A stretch of DNA of 64,000 bases from an uncultured Bacteroides sp. (GTDB taxonomy: Bacteria > Bacteroidota > Bacteroidia > Bacteroidales > Bacteroidaceae): assembly GCA_937890825.1 (NCBI GenBank), contig CALADS010000005.1:59553-123552 (forward strand), given 5' to 3'. Both the position numbers and the translations under genes were made by a program. The notes beneath the pieces were generated by a model. The model did not search any database, was not told the origin of the DNA, and was given only the letters and a program-made list of their open reading frames with translations. Below are positions 16,355-24,710 of this stretch, piece after piece. Positions within the stretch are counted from its first letter, which is position 1. Each line of letters opens with the position of its first letter.

Positions 16355-17350
16355 GTGGCAACTTCACTCAGACATAATTTGACTTCAGCCTATCTGGATG
16401 CTGCGCAGCGGCTTTCTCCGAAAAAGGCACGCCGCAGAATTGTAGCTTATGTGGAGAGCTATGATGACATCGCTTTTTGGCGGACATTGCTGGCTGAGTT
16501 CGAGAACGAGGAATACTATTTCCAGGTGATGCTTCCTTCGTCTACCTCTTTGTCGAAAGGCAAGAAGATGGTTCTGATGAATACTTTAAACACAGAAGAA
16601 TTGGGAAGAAGCCTGATAGCTTGCGTAGACAGTGATTATGATTTTCTGTTGCAAGGGGCTACTCAGGTGTCGCGGAAGATAAACCGGAATCCTTACATCT
16701 TTCAGACGTATGGTTATGCCATTGAAAATTTTCAATGTTATGCTGAAAGTTTGCATGAAGTATGTGTACAAGCTACATTGAACGACCGTTCTTTGCTGGA
16801 CTTTCCTGCATTTATGAAGCGCTATTCACAAATAGTCTATCCGCTTTTTTTATGGAATGTTTGGTTCTACCGTCGGCATGATACACACACTTTTCCAATG
16901 TATGATTTGAATGCATGTACACGCTTGCACGAGGTAAGTCTGCACCAGCCGGACCAATGCCTTCAGGCATTGAAGAATAGGGTGGAAGACAAACTCTCGG
17001 AATTACATACTCGTTTTCCGCAACTCATCGAGCAGATAGATGCCTTACGTGATGAACTGCTTCCCTTAGGGGTGAATCCTGATACCACTTATCTGTATAT
17101 GCAGGGGCACCACATTATGGATTGTGTGGTCATGAAACTGCTTACTCCGGTGTGTGCACAGTTGCGTAGAGAGCGTGAACAGGAAATCCGACGGCTGGCC
17201 GTGCACGAGGAGCAGTTTCAAAATGAATTGACCAGTTACGAGAACAGCCAGGTCAGCGTAGGACTGATGCTGAAGAAGAACGATGACTATAAAGACTTAT
17301 ATCTTTATCAGTGGATGAAAGATGATATTCGTGACTTCTTGAGTAAATAA
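16355..17350 (+). CDS. DUF4435 (TOPRIM-like) protein, PARIS AriB-like candidate
   Basis: The only possible start is the GTG at 16355; a stop lies three codons upstream. The protein has 331 residues. RRRIVAYVESYDDIAFW carries Glu34, the acidic residue of the TOPRIM first motif, and SLIACVDSDYDFL carries Asp92, Asp94 and Asp96, the DxD motif. NPYIFQTYGYAIENF matches the conserved tyrosine/IEN segment of DUF4435. The C-terminal half is helical and basic. In PARIS, AriB is a TOPRIM nuclease toxin held by the AriA ATPase until a phage trigger releases it. Here the active-site acids are intact, so a nuclease is plausible. GTG use and close spacing suggest low, coupled expression. The defence role is inference. 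Confidence 0.8.
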   Translation: MATSLRHNLTSAYLDAAQRLSPKKARRRIVAYVESYDDIAFWRTLLAEFENEEYYFQVMLPSSTSLSKGKKMVLMNTLNTEELGRSLIACVDSDYDFLLQGATQVSRKINRNPYIFQTYGYAIENFQCYAESLHEVCVQATLNDRSLLDFPAFMKRYSQIVYPLFLWNVWFYRRHDTHTFPMYDLNACTRLHEVSLHQPDQCLQALKNRVEDKLSELHTRFPQLIEQIDALRDELLPLGVNPDTTYLYMQGHHIMDCVVMKLLTPVCAQLRREREQEIRRLAVHEEQFQNELTSYENSQVSVGLMLKKNDDYKDLYLYQWMKDDIRDFLSK

Positions 17351-17383
17351 TAAAAAGAAACTTGATGATTAGTAGAAGAATGT

Positions 17384-18649
17384 ATGGAATTTTTAGAAGC
17401 AATCAATAAATGGCTCATAGGGTGCGGCTTGTCTGCGCAATGGGCCGATAGAGTGGATCAACTGATAGCATTCAGCCTGGTTCTGGTACTGGCTTTTACT
17501 GCTGATTTTATTTCTAGGAAAGTGTTATTGCGGGTGGTGGCTCATTGGGTGGGGCGTACCAAGGCTACATGGGATGACATTGTATTTCACAGTAAGGTAA
17601 TGTCCCGTCTCAGTAAGATGGTTGCTCCGGTCATTATTTATCTTTTGGTGCCGATAGCTTTTGCTGAGACCGATTCTAAGGTGCTGGATTTTCTGATGCG
17701 CATCTGTTACATTTATATTCTGCTTTCATTCTTCTGCTTTGTCAATACTTTTTTCAAGGCTATTTACCAGGTGTATAGCGAGAAAGACCAGTTTCGCGAC
17801 CGTCCTTTGAAGGGACTGTTGCAAACGTTACAGATTTCATTGTGGGTAATTGGAGGAATTGTAGTGGTAGGCAATCTTATCGGTCAGTCGCCCCTGTCGC
17901 TTTTGGCCGGACTGGGTGCTTCTGCTGCTGTGCTGATGTTGATTTTCAAAGACAGCATTATGGGATTTGTTTCCGGAGTGCAACTTTCTGCCAACGATAT
18001 GCTGAAGGTAGGCGATTGGATTGCCATGCCTAAATACGGTGCCGACGGTAAGGTGATAGAAGTGACGCTCAACACGGTAAAGGTGCGTAATTGGGACAAT
18101 ACCATCACCACCATTCCTCCTTATCTGCTGGTGAGTGATTCGTTTCAGAATTGGCGTGGTATGCAGGAAAGTGGCGGACGTCGCATCAAACGGAGTATCA
18201 ACATTGATATGACCAGTGTGAAGTTTTGTACACCCGAGATGTTGGAAAAATATCGTAAGATTCACTTATTGAAAGATTACATCGAGCAGACCGAGCAAGT
18301 GGTAGAAGCGTATAATAAGCATCACCACATAGATAACTCCATCTTGGTGAATGGCAGGCGGCAAACTAATTTAGGGGTATTTCGTGCTTATCTCACCGCT
18401 TATCTAAAGAGTCTTCCGGTGGTGAATACTGAACTGAACTGTATGGTGCGCCAGCTGCAACCTACCGACCACGGCATTCCTATTGAACTCTACTTTTTTT
18501 CCAAAATTAAGGAGTGGATACCTTATGAAGGGGTGCAGGCCGATGTGTTCGACCATGTACTGGCCATCATTCCCGAGTTCGAACTACGTGTGTTTCAATC
18601 TCCCTCGGGAACTGATTTCCAGCAATTTGTTAACCCATCTTGCCGGTGA
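17384..18649 (+). CDS. MscS-family mechanosensitive channel (YbdG-like)
   Basis: The 421-residue inner-membrane protein has about four to five N-terminal helices. The pore and beta domain signature reads LLAGLGASAAVLMLIFKDSI, then SANDMLKVGDWI and VIEVTLNTVKVRNWDNTITTI. The extended C-terminal domain and the length match the YbdG/MscM subgroup and not the small MscS. These channels release solutes on hypo-osmotic shock. It lies 33 nt after the DUF4435 gene and could be read through from that operon. Its last 20 bp overlap the end of pstB on the opposite strand. Confidence 0.9.
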   Translation: MEFLEAINKWLIGCGLSAQWADRVDQLIAFSLVLVLAFTADFISRKVLLRVVAHWVGRTKATWDDIVFHSKVMSRLSKMVAPVIIYLLVPIAFAETDSKVLDFLMRICYIYILLSFFCFVNTFFKAIYQVYSEKDQFRDRPLKGLLQTLQISLWVIGGIVVVGNLIGQSPLSLLAGLGASAAVLMLIFKDSIMGFVSGVQLSANDMLKVGDWIAMPKYGADGKVIEVTLNTVKVRNWDNTITTIPPYLLVSDSFQNWRGMQESGGRRIKRSINIDMTSVKFCTPEMLEKYRKIHLLKDYIEQTEQVVEAYNKHHHIDNSILVNGRRQTNLGVFRAYLTAYLKSLPVVNTELNCMVRQLQPTDHGIPIELYFFSKIKEWIPYEGVQADVFDHVLAIIPEFELRVFQSPSGTDFQQFVNPSCR

Positions 18650-19397
18650 GGTAAGCTTTGGTACGTTCGTCAGCAGGGTTAGAGAAGAGGGTTTCGGTGT
18701 TACCATATTCCACTAGTTCTCCCAAATACATAAACATGGAATGTGAAGAGATGCGTTTGGCTTGTCCCATATTATGGGTTACAATCAAGATGGTAACCTC
18801 TTTCTGAAGTTCCAGTAACAATTCTTCGATGTGTTTGGTGGCAATGGGGTCGAGCGCTGAAGTCGGCTCATCCATCAGTAGAATATCCGGTGTCATGGCC
18901 AAGGCGCGGGCAATGCACAAGCGCTGTTGTTGTCCGCCGGAAAGAAAAGTTCCTTTCTTGTTTAAAACGTCTTTTACTTCATCCCAAAGAGCTACACTTC
19001 TCAAGCACTTTTCTACTTTAGCATCGCGTTCACTTTTGTGCAAGCGAATACCATTTAAGGCATAGCCCGACAAAACATTGTCATAGATGCTCATGGTGGG
19101 GAAAGGTGCCGGTCGTTGGAATACCATTCCTATTCGTCGGCGTACATCAATGGGTTCCATTGCCAGAATATTCTCACCATTGAGAAGAATTTCACCGTCT
19201 ACTCGGATGTTGGGGTATAGATTATGCATCAGGTTTACAGCTCGTAGTAAGGTAGACTTACCACATCCTGAGGGACCCATAATAGCAGTAATGGTATTTC
19301 GTTCGATAGCAGCTGATACATATTTTACAGCCATCGTTTGTTTGGTATAAGAGACACAAGTTTTATTAAATTCGAGAATGGGAGTTACTGATTCCAT
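18630..19397 (-). CDS. pstB: Phosphate ABC transporter ATP-binding protein
   Basis: The 255-residue ATPase has GPSGCGKST (Walker A, about residue 37), LSGGQQQRLCIARAL (signature), LLMDEPTSALDP (Walker B) and VTHNMGQAKR (switch His). HNMGQA and the RRIGMVFQRPAPFPTMSIYDN Q-loop region are diagnostic for PstB. It energises phosphate uptake with PstA and PstC. Its start overlaps the end of pstA by 13 nt, and its end overlaps the convergent MscS gene by 20 nt. No phoU follows it, unlike the common pst-phoU arrangement. Confidence 0.95.
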   Translation of the reverse strand: MESVTPILEFNKTCVSYTKQTMAVKYVSAAIERNTITAIMGPSGCGKSTLLRAVNLMHNLYPNIRVDGEILLNGENILAMEPIDVRRRIGMVFQRPAPFPTMSIYDNVLSGYALNGIRLHKSERDAKVEKCLRSVALWDEVKDVLNKKGTFLSGGQQQRLCIARALAMTPDILLMDEPTSALDPIATKHIEELLLELQKEVTILIVTHNMGQAKRISSHSMFMYLGELVEYGNTETLFSNPADERTKAYLTGKMG

Positions 19398-20254
19398 TTT
19401 TTTGCAAGGTATTTAGCAGTGAGATTTAATGTAAGAACGAATAAAAGCAGGAAGAGCGAAGCGCCCCAGATCAGTTCCTGCAGGTTGGGGTCGTTGAAGA
19501 ATTCCCAAATCAGCAAAGGGACAGCCGAGATAGGTTTGTCGATAGACCATCGGATGAGCGAGCAACCTAATGCGGTGAACATAAGTGGTGCTGTTTCGCC
19601 GATAACGCGTGAAATGGCCAACAGTACTCCGGTGAAGATACCTCCAAAAGCGGCAGGCAGTTGAATTTTCAGCATCACGCGTGCTCGGTTGCCTCCTAAG
19701 GCCAGTCCGGCTTCCTTGAGTGAAGCAGGTAGAATCTTTAGTGTTTCTTCGGTAGAGCGGATAATCAGTGGCAGCATCATGATGAATAGTGCCACACTGC
19801 CCGCTATGGCTGAGTATCCCTTCATGGGTACTACTACCCAAATATAGGTGATGATGCCGATGATAACTGAAGGAGTACCTTGCAGCAAGTCGGTGAGAAA
19901 GCTCACCGTTTGTGCAAAACGACTTTTGCTGTTTTCTGCCAGATAAGCCCCACATAAGATTCCGGTAGGTACGGCCACTACTACGGCCATGCCCAGCATA
20001 ATCATGGTACCGATGATACCGTTGGCAATACCTCCGGGAATAGGCTTGCCGGCTTCAATGGCTTTCATGGCTTTATAAGCGGTAGGAGTAGGTTCCGTAA
20101 AAAACGACCACGTGAGTTGGTCGTAGCCCCGCAATAATACTTCCCCCAAAATGAGGAACAGCGGAACAGCAGTCAGTGCAGCAAACAGGCAAACGACCCA
20201 TAACGTCAGTTTGTCGGCAGCCAAACGATGTTTGATATTCGGTAATTTCGTCAT
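19385..20254 (-). CDS. pstA: Phosphate ABC transporter permease PstA
   Basis: The 289-residue inner-membrane permease has about six helices. The binding-protein-dependent transport motif LKEAGLALGGNRARVMLKIQLPAAFGGI (EAA loop, about residues 180-207) contacts PstB. TPSVIIGIITYIWVVVP is typical of the Pst permeases. It starts 3 nt after pstC and overlaps pstB, so the operon is tightly coupled. In place of the usual short first loop it has a segment of ~40 residues with TEPTPTAYKAMKAIEAGKPI facing the periplasm, as in many Bacteroidetes PstA proteins. Confidence 0.95.
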   Translation of the reverse strand: MTKLPNIKHRLAADKLTLWVVCLFAALTAVPLFLILGEVLLRGYDQLTWSFFTEPTPTAYKAMKAIEAGKPIPGGIANGIIGTMIMLGMAVVVAVPTGILCGAYLAENSKSRFAQTVSFLTDLLQGTPSVIIGIITYIWVVVPMKGYSAIAGSVALFIMMLPLIIRSTEETLKILPASLKEAGLALGGNRARVMLKIQLPAAFGGIFTGVLLAISRVIGETAPLMFTALGCSLIRWSIDKPISAVPLLIWEFFNDPNLQELIWGASLFLLLFVLTLNLTAKYLAKKWNQ

Positions 20255-20257
20255 AGA

Positions 20258-21115
20258 TTAAGAAATTCTAGCGCGTTTAATCATTATTTTACCTATCATA
20301 TTTATTACGGCTGTAATCATAAACAGAATCAGTCCGATAGCAATTAGCGAAGAAAGACGTAGTCCGTCGGCTTCGCCAAACTGGTTGGCTATGATGGAGG
20401 CCATAGAATTACCTGTAGCCGTGATAGACTGGGGGATGTTATTGGTGTTTCCGATGAGCATGGTTACTGTCATGGTTTCACCCAATGCACGTCCGATGGC
20501 TAATACATAGGAAGAAAAAATTCCAGATCCGGCTACCGGGAACACAATCTTTCGAATCACTTCAGCCCGGGTAGCTCCCAAACTATATGCCCCTTCTTTC
20601 AAATCATTGGGTACCATTTTGATAAATTCCGCACTGAGAGAAGCCGCGTAGGGCACAATCATGATGGCCAGTACCAATGAGGCCGTAAGCACACCAGAAC
20701 CTTGTGGCGAGATGCCTAGCGCCATGATGACCGGACGCAAAGTATAGAATCCCCACAGACCGTAGATAATGGAAGGAATACCTGCCAGCAAGTCGGTTAC
20801 AGTACTCAGTATGGCAGCTATCTTGGTGCCTTTAAAATATTCGCCCACGAACATGGCTACGGGCAGTGAGAATGGAATACAGAAGATCAGTGCCAACACT
20901 GTAGTCATTAGGGTACCGGTAATAAACGGTAGTGCCCCATATTGTTCGGCTCCTTCTGTATAGCTCCATTCCGATGATGTGAGGAAGCGGAAGAAACCGA
21001 AATGCTCAAAGGCATCGTAGGCATCAGTCACCAGGGCATATACCACGCCGCCGCACACTAGCGGCATGAGGCATGCCGCTAGGAATAAGACTGATTTATA
21101 TATTTTATCGTTCAT
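20258..21115 (-). CDS. pstC: Phosphate ABC transporter permease PstC
   Basis: The 285-residue permease carries the EAA loop LKEGAYSLGATRAEVIRKIV at about residues 171-190, and LLAGIPSIIYGLWGFYTLRP, both typical of PstC. About six membrane helices are visible. It pairs with PstA to form the phosphate channel. It lies 19 nt after pstS and 3 nt before pstA on the minus strand, within the phosphate operon. Confidence 0.95.
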   Translation of the reverse strand: MNDKIYKSVLFLAACLMPLVCGGVVYALVTDAYDAFEHFGFFRFLTSSEWSYTEGAEQYGALPFITGTLMTTVLALIFCIPFSLPVAMFVGEYFKGTKIAAILSTVTDLLAGIPSIIYGLWGFYTLRPVIMALGISPQGSGVLTASLVLAIMIVPYAASLSAEFIKMVPNDLKEGAYSLGATRAEVIRKIVFPVAGSGIFSSYVLAIGRALGETMTVTMLIGNTNNIPQSITATGNSMASIIANQFGEADGLRLSSLIAIGLILFMITAVINMIGKIMIKRARIS

Positions 21116-21134
21116 GTGCTTAGCAGTTTAAGTC

Positions 21135-22196
21135 TTATTGCAGAATGGGCGTACCGTCGTAAGTCACGGTTTTCAGGTTTTTCATGCTCAGTTCCTTGGC
21201 TTGTGCAGGTAGCGGAGCATAATGCACTTCTGCTGTAATGTTCTGAGCTTCTTCAGAGAGGATGTATTGCAGCAAGTCTAGTGTGGCTTCAGCCTGTTCT
21301 TTACTGCGTTTGGAATAATTTTGTTCCTTGTAGATAATCATCCAAGTGAAACAGCTGATGGGGTAGGCTCCTACGGCATCGGCATCTGTAATGGAAGTGC
21401 GGGTGTCTGCGGGAATGCTGCCCGAGGCTGCAGCTGAGATAGAAGTAGAAGAAGGCAAGATGAATTCACCTTTCCGGTTTTGGATTTCGGCATAAGCTAT
21501 CTTCTGTGCAAAGGCATATTCAGAACCTACATAGCCAATGGTGTTTTTAGTGTGGGAGATAACACCAGCTACACCGGGGTTGCCTTTGGCTGCTTGCCCT
21601 GAGGGGAAGTTTACAGATTTGCCTGCACCGTAGTTGGCAGCCCAGTCGGCACTCACCTTGCTCAGGTAGTCGGTAAAGACGAAGGTAGTACCCGAGCCGT
21701 CGGAACGGAATACGGGGATAATGGCTTCTGCCGGCAGTTTCACGTTCGGATTTAAGGCCACGATGCGTGCATCGTTCCAAGTTTTTACTTTTCCGGCAAA
21801 GATATCAGCCACTAATTCGCCCGAAAGTTTCAGATTATCTACTCCTTCCAGGTTGTAAGCCACTACAACTGCGCCCATACAAGTGGGGATGTGGATTACC
21901 GGAGCCATGTCGGCCATTTCTTTATCTGTCAGGAAAGCATCACTGCCTGCAAAGTCTACAATTTTGTCGCGTAGGTTACGTACACCACCGCCCGAGCCAA
22001 TACCGCCGTAAGCCACTGCATCTCCGTTTACTTGGGCAAATTGTTCGAATACTACGTTATAGAAAGGCAGCGGGAAGGTAGCTCCAGCTCCAGACAGTTC
22101 CTGTGCTTCACGGCCGTTATTGGCTGTATTTCCACCGCAAGACGCCATAGTTAAGGCGATTGCTAAAGTCAGCATAGAAGAAAAAATCTTTTTCAT
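21135..22196 (-). CDS. pstS: Phosphate-binding lipoprotein PstS
   Basis: The 353-residue protein starts with a lipoprotein signal peptide, MKKIFSSMLTLAIALTMASC (Cys20), so it is anchored and not free in the periplasm. The phosphate-binding motifs are present: LSGAGATFPLPFY near the N-terminus, GIGSGGGVRNL, DFAGSDAFLTD and FRSDGSGTTFVFTDYLSKV. It captures phosphate for PstCAB. It follows the porin gene by 47 nt without an obvious promoter of its own, so it may be transcribed from the porin's promoter. Confidence 0.95.
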   Translation of the reverse strand: MKKIFSSMLTLAIALTMASCGGNTANNGREAQELSGAGATFPLPFYNVVFEQFAQVNGDAVAYGGIGSGGGVRNLRDKIVDFAGSDAFLTDKEMADMAPVIHIPTCMGAVVVAYNLEGVDNLKLSGELVADIFAGKVKTWNDARIVALNPNVKLPAEAIIPVFRSDGSGTTFVFTDYLSKVSADWAANYGAGKSVNFPSGQAAKGNPGVAGVISHTKNTIGYVGSEYAFAQKIAYAEIQNRKGEFILPSSTSISAAASGSIPADTRTSITDADAVGAYPISCFTWMIIYKEQNYSKRSKEQAEATLDLLQYILSEEAQNITAEVHYAPLPAQAKELSMKNLKTVTYDGTPILQ

Positions 22197-22243
22197 ACGA
22201 ATAATTTTTATTTAAATGGTTGTTTTTTGATTTTGAAATACGG

Positions 22244-23224
22244 TCAGATACCAAAGCTACAGCTGATGTAAGCCATGTATCTGTCTTTTACATCCGCGGC
22301 CTTGGCTTCGTGGTAGCGGAAGTTGGGTGCTATCTTGATGTATTTGCAGGGACGGAATTCCACACCGGCTGTATAGGTCGCTTCATCCTTACTGATGTTC
22401 CAGTCATGTTTTGAGAAGAGATTGTCGTAGCGCATAAAAACCTTCCATTTAGGATGGCAGATAACTGTGGCATAGGCCGATATTCCATCCAAATGATGAT
22501 TGTTCACATGTTTCATGTTTTCTATCCGGTTATATTCGGCTCCTATCGAGAATCGGTTGTTCTGGTATCCGGCAAAGATGGCATAGATGTAACTATCTTT
22601 ACCTGTAGGCTCGTTTTTTTCATTCAGACTGCCGTAGAGTCGTAGCGTGAAGCCTTTGAATGGTTTTAGAGTGGCTCCCAGTGCATATTGTAGTCCATCG
22701 TTTTTCTGGATTTTTTTATATCCCTCACCATTTACGAGCATGGCATCTGCTGAAATCCAGTTGGTAAAGCGGTATGAGAGCGAAAGCCCTAAGTCGGCAC
22801 TGCTGCCATATCCATACTGATCTTGCATAACCTTTTTGATGTAGCGGTAGCCCCAGAAATCTTCCTGTACTTTAAAGCCGGTAGTAGAAATCAAACCTCC
22901 ATTCAGTGTCAGTCGTCCGGTGGTCCATTTTACCTGAGCATTTTTAATATACGCTATGCGATGCATGTCGTCTACATCGCTCGATTGTCCCACATCCATT
23001 ACGGCTTTGAACTCGATGTTTTTGTTGAGCGTGTATTGATAGCCTAAATAACTGCGATCTAGTTCAAATCCCCGGTCATCATTGGCAGCTCCAAATCCCG
23101 TGTGGAAGTTTCCATACACTTGAATGATAGGTTTCCCCTTACTTTCATTTTCAATACTTTGCGCTCTGATTGAAGTGCATACCACACCCGTGATAGCACT
23201 GGCTAAGAGTAGCTTTACTTTCAT
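22244..23224 (-). CDS. OprO/OprP-like porin, probably phosphate-selective
   Basis: I chose the start at 23224 because it gives a signal peptide (MKVKLLLASAITGVV, then CTSIRAQ); the frame to 23422 would span the promoter. The mature protein of about 300 residues is a run of amphipathic beta strands ending in an aromatic/hydrophobic strand, YMAYISCSFGI. IQVYGNFHTGFGAANDDRGF, then ELDRSYLGYQY and KVQEDFWGYRYIKKVMQDQ resemble Porin_O_P family members. Position directly before pstS and a Pho-box-like element upstream suggest that it admits phosphate across the outer membrane. Selectivity cannot be proved from sequence. Confidence 0.82.
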   Translation of the reverse strand: MKVKLLLASAITGVVCTSIRAQSIENESKGKPIIQVYGNFHTGFGAANDDRGFELDRSYLGYQYTLNKNIEFKAVMDVGQSSDVDDMHRIAYIKNAQVKWTTGRLTLNGGLISTTGFKVQEDFWGYRYIKKVMQDQYGYGSSADLGLSLSYRFTNWISADAMLVNGEGYKKIQKNDGLQYALGATLKPFKGFTLRLYGSLNEKNEPTGKDSYIYAIFAGYQNNRFSIGAEYNRIENMKHVNNHHLDGISAYATVICHPKWKVFMRYDNLFSKHDWNISKDEATYTAGVEFRPCKYIKIAPNFRYHEAKAADVKDRYMAYISCSFGI

Positions 23225-23259
23225 TTTTCCTTTTTTACTTTTTTTCTTTCTTTCCGCTG

Positions 23260-23305
23260 CAAAGGTAGCAGGTAGGTATTTCAAAGTTGTTACAATACTG
23301 TTAGC
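23260..23305 (-). promoter_or_regulatory. Porin-pst promoter with Pho-box-like direct repeat
   Basis: On the minus strand the -7 box TACCTTTG lies at 23260-23267. Twenty nt further upstream is GCTAACA-GTAT-TGTAACA (23288-23305), a 7-4-7 direct repeat with the 11-bp periodicity of PhoB sites. Two similar repeats precede the TonB receptor gene. The link to PhoB is inference. Confidence 0.55.
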
Positions 23306-23325
23306 CTTCCGTGAAGAAGAGAAAA

Positions 23326-23362
23326 GGCTGCACCTCTTTCTCGTTCGATAAGAGATGCAGCC
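23326..23362 (-). terminator. Terminator after the beta-helix lipoprotein gene
   Basis: GGCTGCACCTCTT (23326-23338) pairs with AAGAGATGCAGCC (23350-23362) with one mismatch. Read on the minus strand the stem is followed by TTTTCTCTTC, so it would end transcription from the lipoprotein gene before the porin promoter. Confidence 0.65.
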
Positions 23363-23394
23363 CGTAAAAAAGGGAAAGAAAAGTAAAGTGTGTG

Positions 23395-24618
23395 TTATTT
23401 CACCCAGTTGCCATTCATCCAACTGTTAGCTGTTTTAATGGCATCAAATGAGGTATAAGAAAGGTTGGGGTCGACGGTATTTCCTGCAGCTGTGAAATCA
23501 TTGTTGGTATAGATTTGTTTTATTGTTTCATCTTTATCAATGTTTTGAAGTGCTGCACTTACTGTCATGTTTTTCAGTTTGGATACTCCCTCTTTCAGAG
23601 CATTTGCAGTTTCTTTTGTTTCCACGGTGATGGGATTGGCTTTGCCGCATACTTTGGCACCGTCTATTTCCACTTGAGTACCGGCACGCAGGCGGATACC
23701 CTGCTTGCTTCCACCGTTTCCTACCAGAATCAGATCGCTCAGTTTGGGATGAGCTACCGGTGAAGCAGAAAAGTTTTTACCGTTGTTATCGCATTCCATC
23801 AAGCAGTCGCAGTCATAGCCCAATGTCGCTGCTGCTTCTTGGTAAGCCACGAGGTGAGAGGCTGTTCCGTTCCAGCCTTCTGTCCAGTCGAATGAGTCAT
23901 CGCTGCAGCTGGTAGCTACCATGTTGCTTACGTTAACTGAACCTCCGAAAAATTCAAATCCGTCGTCTGAACCTTTGTAAGCTTGGCAATGATCTACGGT
24001 AGTGCCGTTTCCTACCCCATAGAATGAGATGCCGTTTGCTTCATGTTCTTCATCAAAAGCAAAGCCGGTATATTCCAGGCGTATGTATTTCAAGGTACCA
24101 GAATTATCGTTTTCTTCGTTACCGCCATATAAAGCGTTACCTATTTCAGAATTGCCTTTGCCGCCTTCTGCGTTGGTGTGTGCTTTTCCGCAGATGTGCA
24201 GACCACCCCAAGCACCCGGTTCTTTCTTTTCAGATGTCATGATGATGGGTTGATCGGCAGTACCTATTGCTTCAATCTTTCCTCCCTGTTTAACCAGAAT
24301 GTAGTCCACGATATTATCATAGATAGCTTCAATAGTAACACCTTCTTGGATGTGCAGGGTAGCGCCATTTTCCACAATGTATTCACCGCTCAGTTTGTAA
24401 GTTTGTCCGGCTTTCAGTGTTACATCCGAAGTGATAGAACCTTTCAGTGTAGTGATTTCGGTGTTCTGGTCATCATTTGAATCGTTATCGTCATCATCGC
24501 TACAGGCAGTACACAGTGAGAGTGCTGTCATGACAGCCAGCCCGTAAAAGTTCATTTTCCATTTCATTGTTTTCATTTTCATTTCCATTTTTGTTGTTTT
24601 GCTTTTCATTGTTTTCAT
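23395..24618 (-). CDS. Surface-exposed beta-helix lipoprotein paired with the TonB receptor
   Basis: The frame has up to 407 residues. Several in-frame Met codons precede the signal peptide, and a start near residue 15 or 19 is more likely than 24618. The lipobox ends SLCTAC (Cys39 of the long frame) and is followed by SDDDDND, which fits the Bacteroidetes lipoprotein export signal of acidic residues after Cys, so surface display is expected. The body has repeated short strand-turn units typical of a right-handed beta-helix: GATLHIQEGVTIEA, GGKIEAIGTADQPIIMTS, GAWGGLHICG, GTTVDHCQAYKGSDDGFEFF and others. Such proteins occur downstream of SusD-less TonB receptors in Bacteroides. Here the pair heads a phosphate gene block. 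Ligand binding or receptor assistance is likely; substrate unknown. Confidence 0.75.
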   Translation of the reverse strand: MKTMKSKTTKMEMKMKTMKWKMNFYGLAVMTALSLCTACSDDDDNDSNDDQNTEITTLKGSITSDVTLKAGQTYKLSGEYIVENGATLHIQEGVTIEAIYDNIVDYILVKQGGKIEAIGTADQPIIMTSEKKEPGAWGGLHICGKAHTNAEGGKGNSEIGNALYGGNEENDNSGTLKYIRLEYTGFAFDEEHEANGISFYGVGNGTTVDHCQAYKGSDDGFEFFGGSVNVSNMVATSCSDDSFDWTEGWNGTASHLVAYQEAAATLGYDCDCLMECDNNGKNFSASPVAHPKLSDLILVGNGGSKQGIRLRAGTQVEIDGAKVCGKANPITVETKETANALKEGVSKLKNMTVSAALQNIDKDETIKQIYTNNDFTAAGNTVDPNLSYTSFDAIKTANSWMNGNWVK

Positions 24619-24710
24619 TTCTCTTTTTCGTTTTTTTTATATAAAGATTTTTATTCATTTGAGGGTATCACTCTCGAATCAGTTTATATTGAAAGATTTA
24701 TGGTTTGGCA

